Part shown: positions 28,301-36,108 of the stretch, in pieces | Numbering within the stretch: the stretch's first letter is position 1 | How the letters are laid out: each line of letters begins with the position of its first letter | DNA from: an uncultured Coriobacteriaceae bacterium | GTDB lineage: Bacteria > Actinomycetota > Coriobacteriia > Coriobacteriales > Atopobiaceae | Assembly: GCA_902798915.1 (NCBI GenBank) | Contig: CADBYM010000011.1 | Span: 1 to 64,000 of the forward strand | Direction: 5' to 3' | DNA: 64,000 nucleotides | Notes under the pieces: generated by a model | What the model was told of the DNA's origin: nothing | Database searches by the model: none | Seen by the model: only the letters and a program-made list of their open reading frames with translations | Program-made: the position numbers and the translations under genes

Positions 28301-28525
28301 CTCGACGACCTGCTCGATAATCTGGGCCATCTCGCCATTCGTGAGAGGCTGGCCATTCAGACGGTCGATACCCTTGTTGTTATCGAAGAGTATCTGCGCC
28401 CAATTGTCGAGCAGGTCCTGCTCGGAGGGGTGCACGAGCGTGCCGTTCCTCCACCCGTAGTCCCTTTCGAGCACACCGACCAGCGCGTCCTCGAAAGCCT
28501 GCTCGCTTGTGAACACGTCCGCCAT
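25391..28525 (-). CDS. hsdR: type I restriction enzyme R subunit (HsdR)
   Basis: 1044 residues, full length for the family. The N-terminal PD-(D/E)XK nuclease has Asp146 in RRGDVMLL and Glu160-x-Lys162 in HIELKRSG. The translocase has Walker A TTGSGKT (298-304), DECH box (406-409) and GFTGTPI. It cuts and pumps DNA in complex with HsdM and HsdS. ATG 28525 follows AGGAG. It is the last gene of the locus, separated from hsdS and hsdM by the recombinase on the opposite strand, so it needs its own promoter in 28526-28806. Confidence 0.96.
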   Translation of the reverse strand: MADVFTSEQAFEDALVGVLERDYGWRNGTLVHPSEQDLLDNWAQILFDNNKGIDRLNGQPLTNGEMAQIIEQVVELRTPMRLNGFINGKTVTITRDNEADSLHFGKQVSLHIYDRAEIAGGRSRYQIARQPHFSTKSKMLPQRRGDVMLLINGMPLIHIELKRSGVPISQARDQIRKYAHEGVFTRLFSLVQVFVAMNPDDTVYFANPGANGDFEAYNFHWADFDNEPVNYWKDVARDLLSIPMAHQLIGFYSVADGKDNTLKVMRSYQYYAASRISGLVRQSKWDKASSHGGHVWHTTGSGKTMTSFKSAQLIATSKDADKVVFLVDRIELGTQSLDEYRNFADDSQSVQATENTDVLVAKLKSDDPANTLIVTSIQKMSNITDDVTNTRDLERIRAKHIVYIVDECHRSTFGDMMQTIRKTFPCAMFFGFTGTPIHDENQKKQNTTVDVFGDELHRYSIADGIRDRNVLGFDPYKVLTYRDKDLRERVALDKARASSVADAMADSAKKKVYLRFMGLPMADTLREVDGSVVHGIEHYIPGSQYRGTDGCGNPEHLVKVVEDIADGWTTLSQAGKFHAILATNSIAEAISYYRLFRDGHPELKVTGLFDPNIDNNEGALYKENGLLELLEGYNKLYGKDYGISSHAAFKRDVAARLAHKRPYAGIEKRPDEQIDLLIVVDQMLTGFDSKWVNTLYLDKVLTYEHLIQAFSRTNRLFGPDKPFGTIRYYRYPHTMEQNVEDAVRLYSGDRPMGLFASKLDANLRWANDVYEQICSLFAAEGVEDFESLPSSDAAKAKFAKLFKELADTLEAAKIQGFTWDELSYTLDDGTEVTLGFGENDYLVLALRYKELFTPGEEGANPDVPYDIHGYLTEIDTGHIDTAYMNANFEKWLKRLSAGGDAAELEAILDELHGSFARLDREQQRYADLVIQAAQGFDLVIRPDMTFMDYINEYQARGKAGQVQALVNALGVNAENLRSIMAQHVTEANINEFGRLDALKKTVDAKSARAYFSKRAGRPVPPFKVSIMVDKLLREFILSGGFDLD

Positions 28526-28583
28526 CGCACGCTCCTAGCAGTAGAACCATCCGCCGTTGGACCAGAGGTAGACTCAGCATGAA

Positions 28584-28772
28584 CTATTCAAAAAAGACCC
28601 TGCGACATTGTCGAATCCTCTCATGCATCTTAACAAGTAATGCGGACTTGAGCTCGCACACGACGGTTTTCGGCAGCACTGAAAACTTCAATTCGCGCAT
28701 TGCTCCGATCTTGCTGCAATCCGCACCAGCGTCTTCTTGATGTTGGAGCACCATTGCTGCATCGCCCTTCAT
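28584..28772 (-). pseudogene. possible hsdS 3' remnant upstream of hsdR
   Basis: A 62-codon frame contains CELKSALLVKMHERIRQ, which resembles the C-terminal LKKALLEKMF / LKSSLLAKMFV of HsdS half-repeats in this locus. The truncated spare cassette at 29741-30345 lacks just this tail and lies on the same strand on the other side of the recombinase gene, so the two may be the halves of one hsdS split by the recombinase gene. The match is short and the call is tentative. Confidence 0.35.
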
Positions 28773-28806
28773 CCGGGAGACGCCCGCGACGATGAAAGGA
28801 TTAGCA

Positions 28807-29739
28807 ATGCTGAACGAATTGTCGAAGGATGACCTGTTCTGCGTGTTCTATAAGGAGTGGATCACGGTATACAAGGAAGGCGCGGTCAGACAGGTCACGC
28901 TCAACAAGTACCTGCTGGCGTTATCCTGGCTCGAGAAGCTCGTGCCTGACCTCAAGCTCAGCGACTTGGATCGCATCGCCTACCAGAGCCTGCTCAATCA
29001 TTACGCCAAAGACCACGAGCGGCAGACCACCATGGACTTTCACCACCTCCTCAAGGGCGCGGTTCTCGACGCGGTGGACGAAGGTCTAGTGCCGAGAGAC
29101 CCCACGCGCAAAGCGATTGTCAAAGGCAAGACGCCGCGTCCGAAGAAGACCCGTTATCTGAATCAATTCGAACTGCACAAGCTCCTCGCAAGCCTCGACT
29201 TGGGAGAGATCATCGGTTGGGAGTGGTTCATCCTCCTCGTGGCAAAGACCGGTTTGCGGTTCTCCGAGGCCCTGGCGGTCACACCAGCCGACTTTGACTT
29301 CAATCGACAAACGCTCTCCGTCAGCAAAACGTGGGACTACAAGAATGGTGGCGGCTTCGTACCGACCAAGAATCGTTCGTCGGTACGAAAGGTCCAGATC
29401 GATTGGCAGCTCATCGTACAGTTCTCGGTCCTCATAAAGAACCTCGCCAAGGATGAGCCCATGTTCGTCACCAAGGACAAGAAGGTGTACAACTCGACCG
29501 CAAACGACGTCCTTGCTCGCCTGTGCAAGCGCGCGGGTGTGCCGGTGATCTCGATTCACGGATTGCGCCATACCCACGCCTCGCTCTTGCTATTCGCCGG
29601 CGTCTCCATTGCCAGCGTCGCCAAGCGCCTGGGGCATGCCAGCATGAATACCACGGAAAAGACGTACCTGCACATCATCCAGGAGCTTGAGAACAAAGAC
29701 GTCGATTTGGTAATGCGCTCACTCACGAGCCTCGTATAG
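28807..29739 (+). CDS. tyrosine recombinase / integrase of the hsdS locus
   Basis: 310 residues from ATG 28807 (AAAGGA at 6 nt; an earlier in-frame ATG at 28792 has no such site). A SAM-like core-binding domain (1-110) precedes the catalytic domain with Arg151 in TGLRFSE, a beta-hairpin Lys near 188, His251-x-x-Arg254 in HGLRHTH, His277 in RLGHAS and Tyr287 in TEKTYLH: the full set. Recombinases in this position, convergent with an incomplete hsdS, are known from phase-variable type I systems, where they switch specificity domains. No other phage gene is present. Its 3' end overlaps the 3' end of the spare cassette by about 20 bp. Confidence 0.93.
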   Translation: MLNELSKDDLFCVFYKEWITVYKEGAVRQVTLNKYLLALSWLEKLVPDLKLSDLDRIAYQSLLNHYAKDHERQTTMDFHHLLKGAVLDAVDEGLVPRDPTRKAIVKGKTPRPKKTRYLNQFELHKLLASLDLGEIIGWEWFILLVAKTGLRFSEALAVTPADFDFNRQTLSVSKTWDYKNGGGFVPTKNRSSVRKVQIDWQLIVQFSVLIKNLAKDEPMFVTKDKKVYNSTANDVLARLCKRAGVPVISIHGLRHTHASLLLFAGVSIASVAKRLGHASMNTTEKTYLHIIQELENKDVDLVMRSLTSLV

Positions 29740-30345
29740 TAACGACAGCGTAAGTAATTCGGGCGACTCTCGTAGATGAAGGGTGATGAGGTTGTCGAGG
29801 CGATTAAACAGAGCTCCTATCTCGCGTTGCTCTGCTTTATCGGTTGGTAGCATCAATTCCGTCTCGAAGAAATCCGAAGGAGCGATATTGAGCAGGCCGT
29901 GGTTTCTCGCTCCTTCCGCAGCAATAGCTTGGACCCCCTTGTACCATCGGTCAGTTTCGTAATATGTAACAAGAAACTGAGGGTCGATACCGAGCACCTC
30001 GAAAACGATGTACAGGGTCGATACGCAGCCCTTTTCGTATCTTTCAAGTCTCTTCACTGCACCCCAGGGACTGTCGGCTGACGTGCTCTTGTTGTAGGCA
30101 AACTCACCCCTGTGGAGGAGGTAGTAGCCGCTTAAGTCTGCGCTCGCAACTCGGTTGTTGAAGAACTCCGTCTGGTTCACGAGACCATACTGCGCAGAGA
30201 TAGTGAGCGGTAGCTGCGACTCAAGGTTGTCATTCTTGCGAGTGACACGACGGGTGATCTCCCCCAGCTTACGCTGTTCCCAAGGAAGGGAGTCTTGTGT
30301 TCCATACAGAGTCGATAGCATCCTAACGATGCTTCGGCCAATCAC
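29719..30345 (-). pseudogene. spare hsdS specificity cassette (one TRD, no proper start or tail)
   Basis: About 205 codons carrying one target-recognition domain framed by the same DNA boxes as the active gene: PWEQRKLGE (18-bp box at 30268-30285) at the start and LDNLITLH (16-bp box at 29775-29790) at the end. The N-terminus before PWEQRKL has no match to HsdS and no credible ribosome site; after LITLH it runs into the recombinase 3' end. Its TRD differs from both TRDs of hsdS, so it is a stored third specificity. It is oriented like hsdS, so recombination through these boxes would exchange or delete, not invert. Confidence 0.85.
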
Positions 30346-30385
30346 TTAAGCGCGATGGTCTGGACACCGGGCACTGCAAAGGCAC

Positions 30386-30634
30386 TCAGTTTCTGCCCCA
30401 ATACTCGGGATGCAGTGCAGCATGCTGTCCCGTCTCCATGAGGCAGTCGATGTCGTCATACGCGTTCTCCAAGCGTTCCTGATGATACTGGAAGTACCCG
30501 TCGTAAATCTCCTGCGTCAACCCGCGCTCGTCCCACTCGCGGAGCACCTCGCCGGTGGACCGGGCATTGAACTCGGCATAGTGCTCCAGCAGGTACATGA
30601 AGAACCACATCTCTTCGCTTATCACTTCGGGCAT
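30386..30634 (-). CDS. DUF3791-like small acidic protein, putative antitoxin component
   Basis: 82 residues from ATG 30634, with GAGGTGA 6 nt before it; an overlapping TTG at 30640 is an alternative. It reads EEMWFFMYLLEHYAEF, EVLREWDERGLTQEIYDGY and YDDIDCLM, which fits the DUF3791 pattern (helical, ending in a tyrosine/aspartate motif). DUF3791 genes are typically found beside DUF3990 genes. It is the third gene of a translationally coupled trio that starts at 31355. Role as antitoxin or immunity partner is inferred from this context. Confidence 0.65.
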   Translation of the reverse strand: MPEVISEEMWFFMYLLEHYAEFNARSTGEVLREWDERGLTQEIYDGYFQYHQERLENAYDDIDCLMETGQHAALHPEYWGRN

Positions 30635-30636
30635 CG

Positions 30637-30882
30637 TCAATCACCTCGCAGGTAGACGGAGTTGAGAGGGCTCCCCGTGACGACCTCGCTCTCCCATATG
30701 TCAAACAGTCCAGGTGCGCCGAAGCACTGCAGGCCGTATTCGGTTTGCTCCAGCCAAGCATGCGTCTTCGAGGACACGAACCGACGAAGGGCTTCCATGC
30801 GGTCGAGGTTGTATTTCTCCACGATAAGGTCGGTCACGGCATGGTCGTAGTACCGCAAGGAGGTGGCGCTCACTCTGCTCAT
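30637..30882 (-). CDS. small helical partner protein of the DUF3990-like gene
   Basis: 81 residues: MSRVSATSLRYYDHAV, then IVEKYNLDRMEALRRFVSS, KTHAWLEQTEYGL and FDIWESEVV. The pattern of an Ala/Leu helix followed by (F/Y)xxSxTxxxL and a closing W/E segment matches the second small gene that commonly sits between DUF3990 and DUF3791 genes. ATG 30882 overlaps the stop of the upstream gene (ATGA), and its stop lies 3 nt before the next ATG. Likely antitoxin or chaperone-like partner; function not demonstrated. Confidence 0.6.
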   Translation of the reverse strand: MSRVSATSLRYYDHAVTDLIVEKYNLDRMEALRRFVSSKTHAWLEQTEYGLQCFGAPGLFDIWESEVVTGSPLNSVYLRGD

Positions 30883-31355
30883 GATGCAATCGTCTCCCTA
30901 TGATTCAACGCCTCTATGGCGGCATCGGTCTTCATAGCCCACTGATCCGTGAAGCGCATCGGCAGCAGCAGCTCGAGCGCCATACTTTCTGTGATGGTGC
31001 CCTCGAGGAACAGGTTGATGACGTTCACAGTTCGGTCGTCCGCAACAGGACCAGCCACGACGTCATGCCGGGAATCGTCGGCCTGCAGAGTTCTGGACCG
31101 CACCACGTATTCCAGCCAGTCCTTGCTTGCGCCATCAAATCGGAGGATGGACAGGCGAGACCACGCTTCCTCACTCGTTTCGAACACCGTGATCGTCGGC
31201 TCTCCCCCACGCCACTTCGACACACGCATCGCCCACTTCCTTGCCTGCTCGTAGTCTGTAGTCGTGTAAAACCCAACACCAAAGTCGAGGGCGGCGCGCG
31301 AGCGGGTCAGTACCGGTTCTCGCACCTCCACGTTGCTTCCATGGTAAAGAATCAC
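30879..31355 (-). CDS. DUF3990-like protein, predicted ADP-ribosyltransferase-fold toxin
   Basis: 158 residues. ILYHGSNVEVREPVL opens the protein, then LDFGVGFYTTTDYEQARKWA, and near the C-terminus MALELLLPMRFTDQWAMKT. YHGSN and DFGxGFYxTT are the defining motifs of DUF3990, described as an ART-fold family. It would transfer ADP-ribose from NAD+ to an unknown target. The start is GTG 31355 with AGGAGGT 6 nt before it; this ribosome site overlaps the hsdS stop (TAGGAGG), so translation is tied to hsdS. ATGA overlap links it to the next gene. I infer a toxin with two partners, embedded in the restriction operon. Confidence 0.75.
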   Translation of the reverse strand: MILYHGSNVEVREPVLTRSRAALDFGVGFYTTTDYEQARKWAMRVSKWRGGEPTITVFETSEEAWSRLSILRFDGASKDWLEYVVRSRTLQADDSRHDVVAGPVADDRTVNVINLFLEGTITESMALELLLPMRFTDQWAMKTDAAIEALNHRETIAS

Positions 31356-31366
31356 ACGAACACCTC

Positions 31367-32593
31367 CTATACGAACATCTTTGCCAGCAGCGAAGACTTC
31401 AGATTGCGCAGCGCCTCTAGCTTACGCTGATGAAGGGTGATGAGGGAGTCGAGCCTGAGTAGCACCGAGCCAACTACCTTCTGCTCATCCATTTCAGGCA
31501 TGCGAACGTAAACATCAGAAAGCGTTTCCTGAGAGACGTTGATGTGCTGCGCACCCTGCGCTCTGCATGTTATCTGGCTGCGAACTGATTTGGAGTTGAG
31601 ATGAAACTTGATGAAAACGGGATCATAGTCTGCAACCTTCTTACCTCTGATGACAAACCCTCCAAAGGAAGCAGAAACGAGCTGGTCAAGGTATACGTTC
31701 GAAGTCCCGGCATCCTCGTAATTCTCCGAACTACGTTGGAAGAGAACATCGCCGTACTCGACAGAGAATCGCTTCGTCTCTTCATCGTTCAGACGAGCTT
31801 TTCCCCTCACAGTCTCATGCGTGATGAAACCATCACTAAGTATGTCCATAACACTGATAAGCGGTATTCCGTCTCCGAATGCGTCACGCGAGCCGTTAAA
31901 ACCATTCTGGAAGAAGAGGAGCTCCCCCAACTTACGCTGTTCCCAAGGGTCAGTGAAGCCGGCGAACCGAATTTCGGGCTCGGACGCGCCGTCTCGTGGA
32001 AACATCTTCTCGAGGAGTGCCTTCTTGAGCACCGTGAGTCGATCATACTCACGCTGATGAAGGGTGATGAGGTTGTCGAGGTGGTCGAATTGGGCTCCTA
32101 TGAATCGCTGCTCTTCGACGCCTGGCATCCAGATCTCGCTCAGCAGGAGCTTGTCGAAGAAGAAATAGAGCCTGACTCCTCCCTCCTGCAGCATCTCAAT
32201 CTGCTTCATGAACAACGGTGACTTGAACCAGTGCCAGAGGAATCTGTCGTCGCAGGTTTCGTCTGCCCGGAAGACCTCGTACAGTGAGCTTACGATGACG
32301 TTCTCGCTGGTAGACAGATATCCTATCGAGCCAACGTTGATTCTTGCTGGGTTGTAAGCGAAGGAGCCCGGCTCGACTATCCAATACATGCTTTTATCAG
32401 CATCGCGCATTGTGCCACCGTTCTCGAACTGCTCGTCCTGGGGAACAAAGCCCCTGTCGTTCGAGACCGAATAGCTCTGCAAGGGCAGGCTATCCCTATT
32501 CTTGACGCCTGATGCGAATACGAAATCCGAGAACTTACGCTGTTCCCAAGGGTCAGTGAAGCCGGCGAACCTGATTGGTGGCACGGCGTTCAT
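31367..32593 (-). CDS. hsdS: type I restriction enzyme specificity subunit (HsdS)
   Basis: 408 residues in the normal two-TRD arrangement. Each half starts with IRFAGFTDPWEQRK and ends in LITLHQR plus a coiled helix (LKKALLEKMF; LKSSLLAKMFV). The two TRDs differ in sequence, so they should recognise different half-sites of a split target. The shared DNA boxes at 32534-32551 and 31931-31948 (PWEQRK) and 32056-32071 and 31429-31444 (LITLH) also occur in the spare cassette. ATG 32593 overlaps the hsdM stop (ATGA). Confidence 0.95.
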   Translation of the reverse strand: MNAVPPIRFAGFTDPWEQRKFSDFVFASGVKNRDSLPLQSYSVSNDRGFVPQDEQFENGGTMRDADKSMYWIVEPGSFAYNPARINVGSIGYLSTSENVIVSSLYEVFRADETCDDRFLWHWFKSPLFMKQIEMLQEGGVRLYFFFDKLLLSEIWMPGVEEQRFIGAQFDHLDNLITLHQREYDRLTVLKKALLEKMFPRDGASEPEIRFAGFTDPWEQRKLGELLFFQNGFNGSRDAFGDGIPLISVMDILSDGFITHETVRGKARLNDEETKRFSVEYGDVLFQRSSENYEDAGTSNVYLDQLVSASFGGFVIRGKKVADYDPVFIKFHLNSKSVRSQITCRAQGAQHINVSQETLSDVYVRMPEMDEQKVVGSVLLRLDSLITLHQRKLEALRNLKSSLLAKMFV

Positions 32594-35175
32594 CGGGCCT
32601 CACCGCCGAGAAGGGCGGCAAGCTCCTTGATGCCAGCCATATCGTAATCGTTACCGCAAAGGTTGCCGAGCATCCCCACAAGTTCGGCTTCCGCTTGCCT
32701 GATCTGCTCGTCTATGTCGGCATACGTCGTCGCGTACTTGTTCGAGAGCGCTTGAAGCTCGTCAACCAGGTGACCAAGAATCACATCAGGCATACTGGCA
32801 ATGCGCTCCACCACGGGATCAATCCACTTGACAGAGAGCAGCATGCGTGCCTGATTGTCGTCGAGCCTCTCGATTGCCTCTTTGGTTTGAGCCTCGAGGA
32901 CAGCCCGAGCATCTTTGAGCTGACGCTTTGTCGTCCGCTCCCCTTCAAACAGCTTGACCACGCGATCAAGCCGCGAAGGCAATGAGTCGGGCAAGCGCGC
33001 CTCAGCACCCATATCCGCTCGCAGGCTCCTGATGGTCGCCTTGAGCTTCGAGGCGACGAACGCGTCACCGGCTTCGTTGACTGCCTCTCCCGCGTCGGCC
33101 TTCTCCTCCTCCGTCAATCCCTCCAGAACCCCAGAGACCTCCGCAGCGATGGCGGGCAGCTTTCGTTCAAGCTCACCAACCCGCTCCGACTCGTCGGAGA
33201 GCACTTCTCGTTGCACCAACTCGAAGGGCAGGACATGGCCAATCCAGCCATCCTGAACCTCTACGTCGCGCCCGCGCTGCTTCTTCATGACCAGCCGCGG
33301 ATCCACCCGGCGAACTGCATCGAAGCCCTCGGTTTGCAAGACCTCAAGGTCCTGCGAAATCTGTTGCCACTCGTCATCTAGCGCCTGATAAGCGTCGTAG
33401 CGGTCTACGAGGGGAACGCCCTCGAGCCTCCCAAAGAGGTCCGCAGTAATCTGCGCCTCCTCGTTGTCGCGGGGCACCAACGACGTCTCGTCAACCAGCT
33501 CCTCGTAGAGCCATGGCTCAAAGTCATTGAATCGCGAGGAGAAGTCATTGCACCACTGCCGAACGGCATCGCTCGCCCTCACGGCATCGCCCACGTCATC
33601 GCAAACAAGTCGCATGCTCGCAGGATTCACCTGCGCGAACAGCTCCTCGCGCAAACCGGGGAACGCCTTCCAGTAGCGTTCGAGCGCATCAACCTCGCTC
33701 GTGGGAATCCCGCCGAACATGGTCGCGTAGATGTCCCATCCCTGTACCCGCTCAGACGAGTCCACGTACCGGGGGATGTTCAGGTTGTAGTCGTTGGCGC
33801 GCACCTCATCCTTGCTCACCACACGGCAGAAGCGCTCAATGTCAGCACGCGCCTCATAGGCATCGGCAATCCTTCTGATGTCCGATGCGCGAAGCTTGTT
33901 GTTCTTGCCTTCCTTCACGAAGCCCTTCGACGCATCGATGATGAGGATGTCGTCACGTGTGCGCGACTTGCGCAGCACCATGACGATAGTGGGAATGCCC
34001 GTACCGAAGAAAATGTTGGCAGGCAAACCGATGATGGCATCGATCTTGTCGTTCTCGACAAGATTGCGCCTGATTTGGCCCTCTTCGCCGCCGCGAAAGA
34101 GGACGCCATGGGGCAAGACGATGCACATGATGCCGTCTGGCTGCAGATGGTAAAGATCGTGCAGCAGGAAGGCATAGTCGGCCTTCGACTTGGGCGCGAT
34201 GCCATAGTCGTCGAAGCGCGGATCGGGTCCGTCAGGCGCGTCCCATCGTTGGGAGTATGGGGGATTTGAAACTACGGCGTCCACGAAGAGTGGTTCGTAC
34301 GTCTCAGGGTGGCCTTCCTCGAACCAAGGCCAGTCATCCGCAAGGGTGTCGCCGTTCCGCGTCACGATGTTGGCGGGGTCGATGCCACGCATCACGAGGT
34401 TCATGCGCGTCAGGTTGTAGGTGTTCTCCTTCAGTTCCTGCGCATAGTACTTAATGCGTCCGGCGCTGCCCGTGTGTTGTGCAACGGCCTGTCCAATGTT
34501 GATGAGTAGCGAGCCCGAGCCGCTCGTGGGGTCGTAGATCTGTATTTCGTGGCGGTCCCGCAGGTGAAAGGCCACAATCTCCGACATGAGAACCGACACT
34601 TCGTGCGGCGTGTAGAACTCCCCGGCCTTCTTGCCCGCGTTGGCCGCGAAGTTGCTGATGAGGTACTCGTAGATGTATCCCAGCACATCGTAGCCCTGGC
34701 GACCATCCATCGGAATGTCCCTAATGAGGTGAAGAAGGCCGCTTATTGCCTTGGTGCGTGCACCGGAAGTGTCACCGAGTTTGGAGAGACCAGTCTCAAG
34801 CGTCTCGAAGATACGCTCGAAAACTTGTTTGTGGTGCGGGTCCACCAAACGGCTAAACGCGGAGAGCGCATCGGTCACGTCCGAGACGTCGAAGTCCGTA
34901 CCTTTGGCAAGCCACGTGCTGTATAGGTTTTCGTAAGCAATGAAGTACCCAAGATTAGGACGCACAAACTCGACGACATCGGGACTGTCTTCCGTGATGG
35001 TCGGCATGTCCTCCTCTTCCAGGCCCTTCTCGCGCAACCACGCTTCTTCCTTCTCGGAGAGGAACTTGTAGAAGATAAAGCCAAGGATGTAGTCCTTGTA
35101 CTCGCTCGCATCTATTTTTGAGCGCATCTCGTTCGCGGAGGCCCAAATCCTTGCCGCCAACTGTTGTTTGTTCAT
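32590..35175 (-). CDS. hsdM: type I restriction-modification methyltransferase (HsdM)
   Basis: 861 residues, longer than the common ~500 owing to a C-terminal helical extension of about 350 residues. The N-terminal HsdM_N domain is followed by the SAM-binding DPTSGSGSLL (215-224) and the N6-adenine catalytic NPPY (304-307). It methylates the HsdS-selected adenine and is needed for restriction. ATG 35175 (MNKQQ) is preferred: GGGAGAG lies 4 nt upstream, while the in-frame ATG at 35190 has no ribosome site. It is the first gene of the operon hsdM-hsdS-ART-partner-DUF3791-like. Confidence 0.95.
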   Translation of the reverse strand: MNKQQLAARIWASANEMRSKIDASEYKDYILGFIFYKFLSEKEEAWLREKGLEEEDMPTITEDSPDVVEFVRPNLGYFIAYENLYSTWLAKGTDFDVSDVTDALSAFSRLVDPHHKQVFERIFETLETGLSKLGDTSGARTKAISGLLHLIRDIPMDGRQGYDVLGYIYEYLISNFAANAGKKAGEFYTPHEVSVLMSEIVAFHLRDRHEIQIYDPTSGSGSLLINIGQAVAQHTGSAGRIKYYAQELKENTYNLTRMNLVMRGIDPANIVTRNGDTLADDWPWFEEGHPETYEPLFVDAVVSNPPYSQRWDAPDGPDPRFDDYGIAPKSKADYAFLLHDLYHLQPDGIMCIVLPHGVLFRGGEEGQIRRNLVENDKIDAIIGLPANIFFGTGIPTIVMVLRKSRTRDDILIIDASKGFVKEGKNNKLRASDIRRIADAYEARADIERFCRVVSKDEVRANDYNLNIPRYVDSSERVQGWDIYATMFGGIPTSEVDALERYWKAFPGLREELFAQVNPASMRLVCDDVGDAVRASDAVRQWCNDFSSRFNDFEPWLYEELVDETSLVPRDNEEAQITADLFGRLEGVPLVDRYDAYQALDDEWQQISQDLEVLQTEGFDAVRRVDPRLVMKKQRGRDVEVQDGWIGHVLPFELVQREVLSDESERVGELERKLPAIAAEVSGVLEGLTEEEKADAGEAVNEAGDAFVASKLKATIRSLRADMGAEARLPDSLPSRLDRVVKLFEGERTTKRQLKDARAVLEAQTKEAIERLDDNQARMLLSVKWIDPVVERIASMPDVILGHLVDELQALSNKYATTYADIDEQIRQAEAELVGMLGNLCGNDYDMAGIKELAALLGGEAR

Positions 35176-35265
35176 CGACTCTCCCGCCATCGCTGTAAAT
35201 GAGCGTAAGCCACACCTGCGCTTCAGTATACCCCGGTTCAGATAGAAGAAAGTGACGTAAGAGGA

Positions 35266-35795
35266 CTACAAAGGGGGCTGTCCTCCGCGAGACACCAAGA
35301 GTCGGTTGACCGCGATAACGTCGCGATGCCGCACGTCACGCGGTTCGAAGTGCAAGAGCTGATACACCATCTGCATGACGGCGCCTGCTCCGAAGGCCGA
35401 GAGCAGGGTTCCCACGCCTACCGGCCCTCCGAGCAGCCATCCCGCAACGGTGACCATCGACCACAACGCAATATGGACCACGCCGATGGGCACGCGTGGC
35501 AGGCGTTTGCCGAGTCCGACCAGCAAGGCGTCGCGCGGACCGCAGCATTGGCACGCGCGCATATAGATCCACATGCCCACCGCCATGATGGCAAAACCCA
35601 CGAGCATCATGGCGACTCCGGACAGAACGCCCTCGCACGGCTCGAGCGGACTCACATCGTTGAAGAGCTGCACGAAGTTGCCTGTCAGCAGCGCATCGAT
35701 GATGGTTCAAGAGCCGTAAGATGCACGCCAAAGGAGAATGTCAGCAATCCGAATGCGATCTGCACCCATTCGAGCACGATGCGCGTGTGCGTCAT
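35266..35795 (-). pseudogene. frameshifted YczE/YitT-like membrane protein
   Basis: The 5' frame starts at ATG 35795 with THTRIVLEWVQIAFGLLTF and stops after SFGVHLT plus ten unrelated residues. A second frame resumes as IDALLTGNFVQLFNDVS at ~35700 and continues through four hydrophobic segments with ACQCCGPRDALLVGLGKR to a stop at 35266. Together they form one YczE-type integral membrane protein (DUF6198/YitT-related), interrupted by a frameshift or small deletion around 35700. A functional product is unlikely unless the sequence has an error. Confidence 0.7.
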
Positions 35796-35820
35796 CTGAC
35801 GGGGCGGGTCACTTGTCACG

Positions 35821-36066
35821 CTACGCGACATTGGCCGCCAGATAGGCGATGATGTCATCACTCTCGTACATCGGCTCGCCGTCGATGATGAGGCAGGGCA
35901 CCTGCGCTTTGCCGCCGAGGGCCACGAGCCGCTCCTCGGCACCCTCCTCGGTCTGCAGGCAATGCATCGTCATGGTTATGCCATGCTCCTCCATGTAGTC
36001 GAGAACCTTGCGGCTGTAACCGCAGAAGTTGCGATAGTAGAGCTCGAGGCTGCTCGTGTCACTCAT
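35821..36066 (-). CDS. glutaredoxin-like thiol protein
   Basis: 81 residues from ATG 36066 (GAAGGAG 6 nt upstream). LELYYRNFCGYSRKV carries a one-cysteine CGYS active site, QVPCLIIDG has the cis-proline, and ESDDIIAYLA closes the fold. This is the size and layout of monothiol glutaredoxins and GST N-terminal domains. It may reduce or glutathionylate-type modify protein thiols, or help iron-sulfur handling. The broken membrane gene follows it after 26 bp. Confidence 0.85.
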   Translation of the reverse strand: MSDTSSLELYYRNFCGYSRKVLDYMEEHGITMTMHCLQTEEGAEERLVALGGKAQVPCLIIDGEPMYESDDIIAYLAANVA

Positions 36067-36108
36067 GATTGCTCCTTCGAGTCGAGGGTCGATGTGCACT
36101 GTCCATTG

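Noticed and set aside
28807-29739. Prophage or integrative element integrase
   Set aside because: No phage, conjugation or attachment-site features surround it; position and convergent hsdS cassette fit a specificity-switching recombinase.
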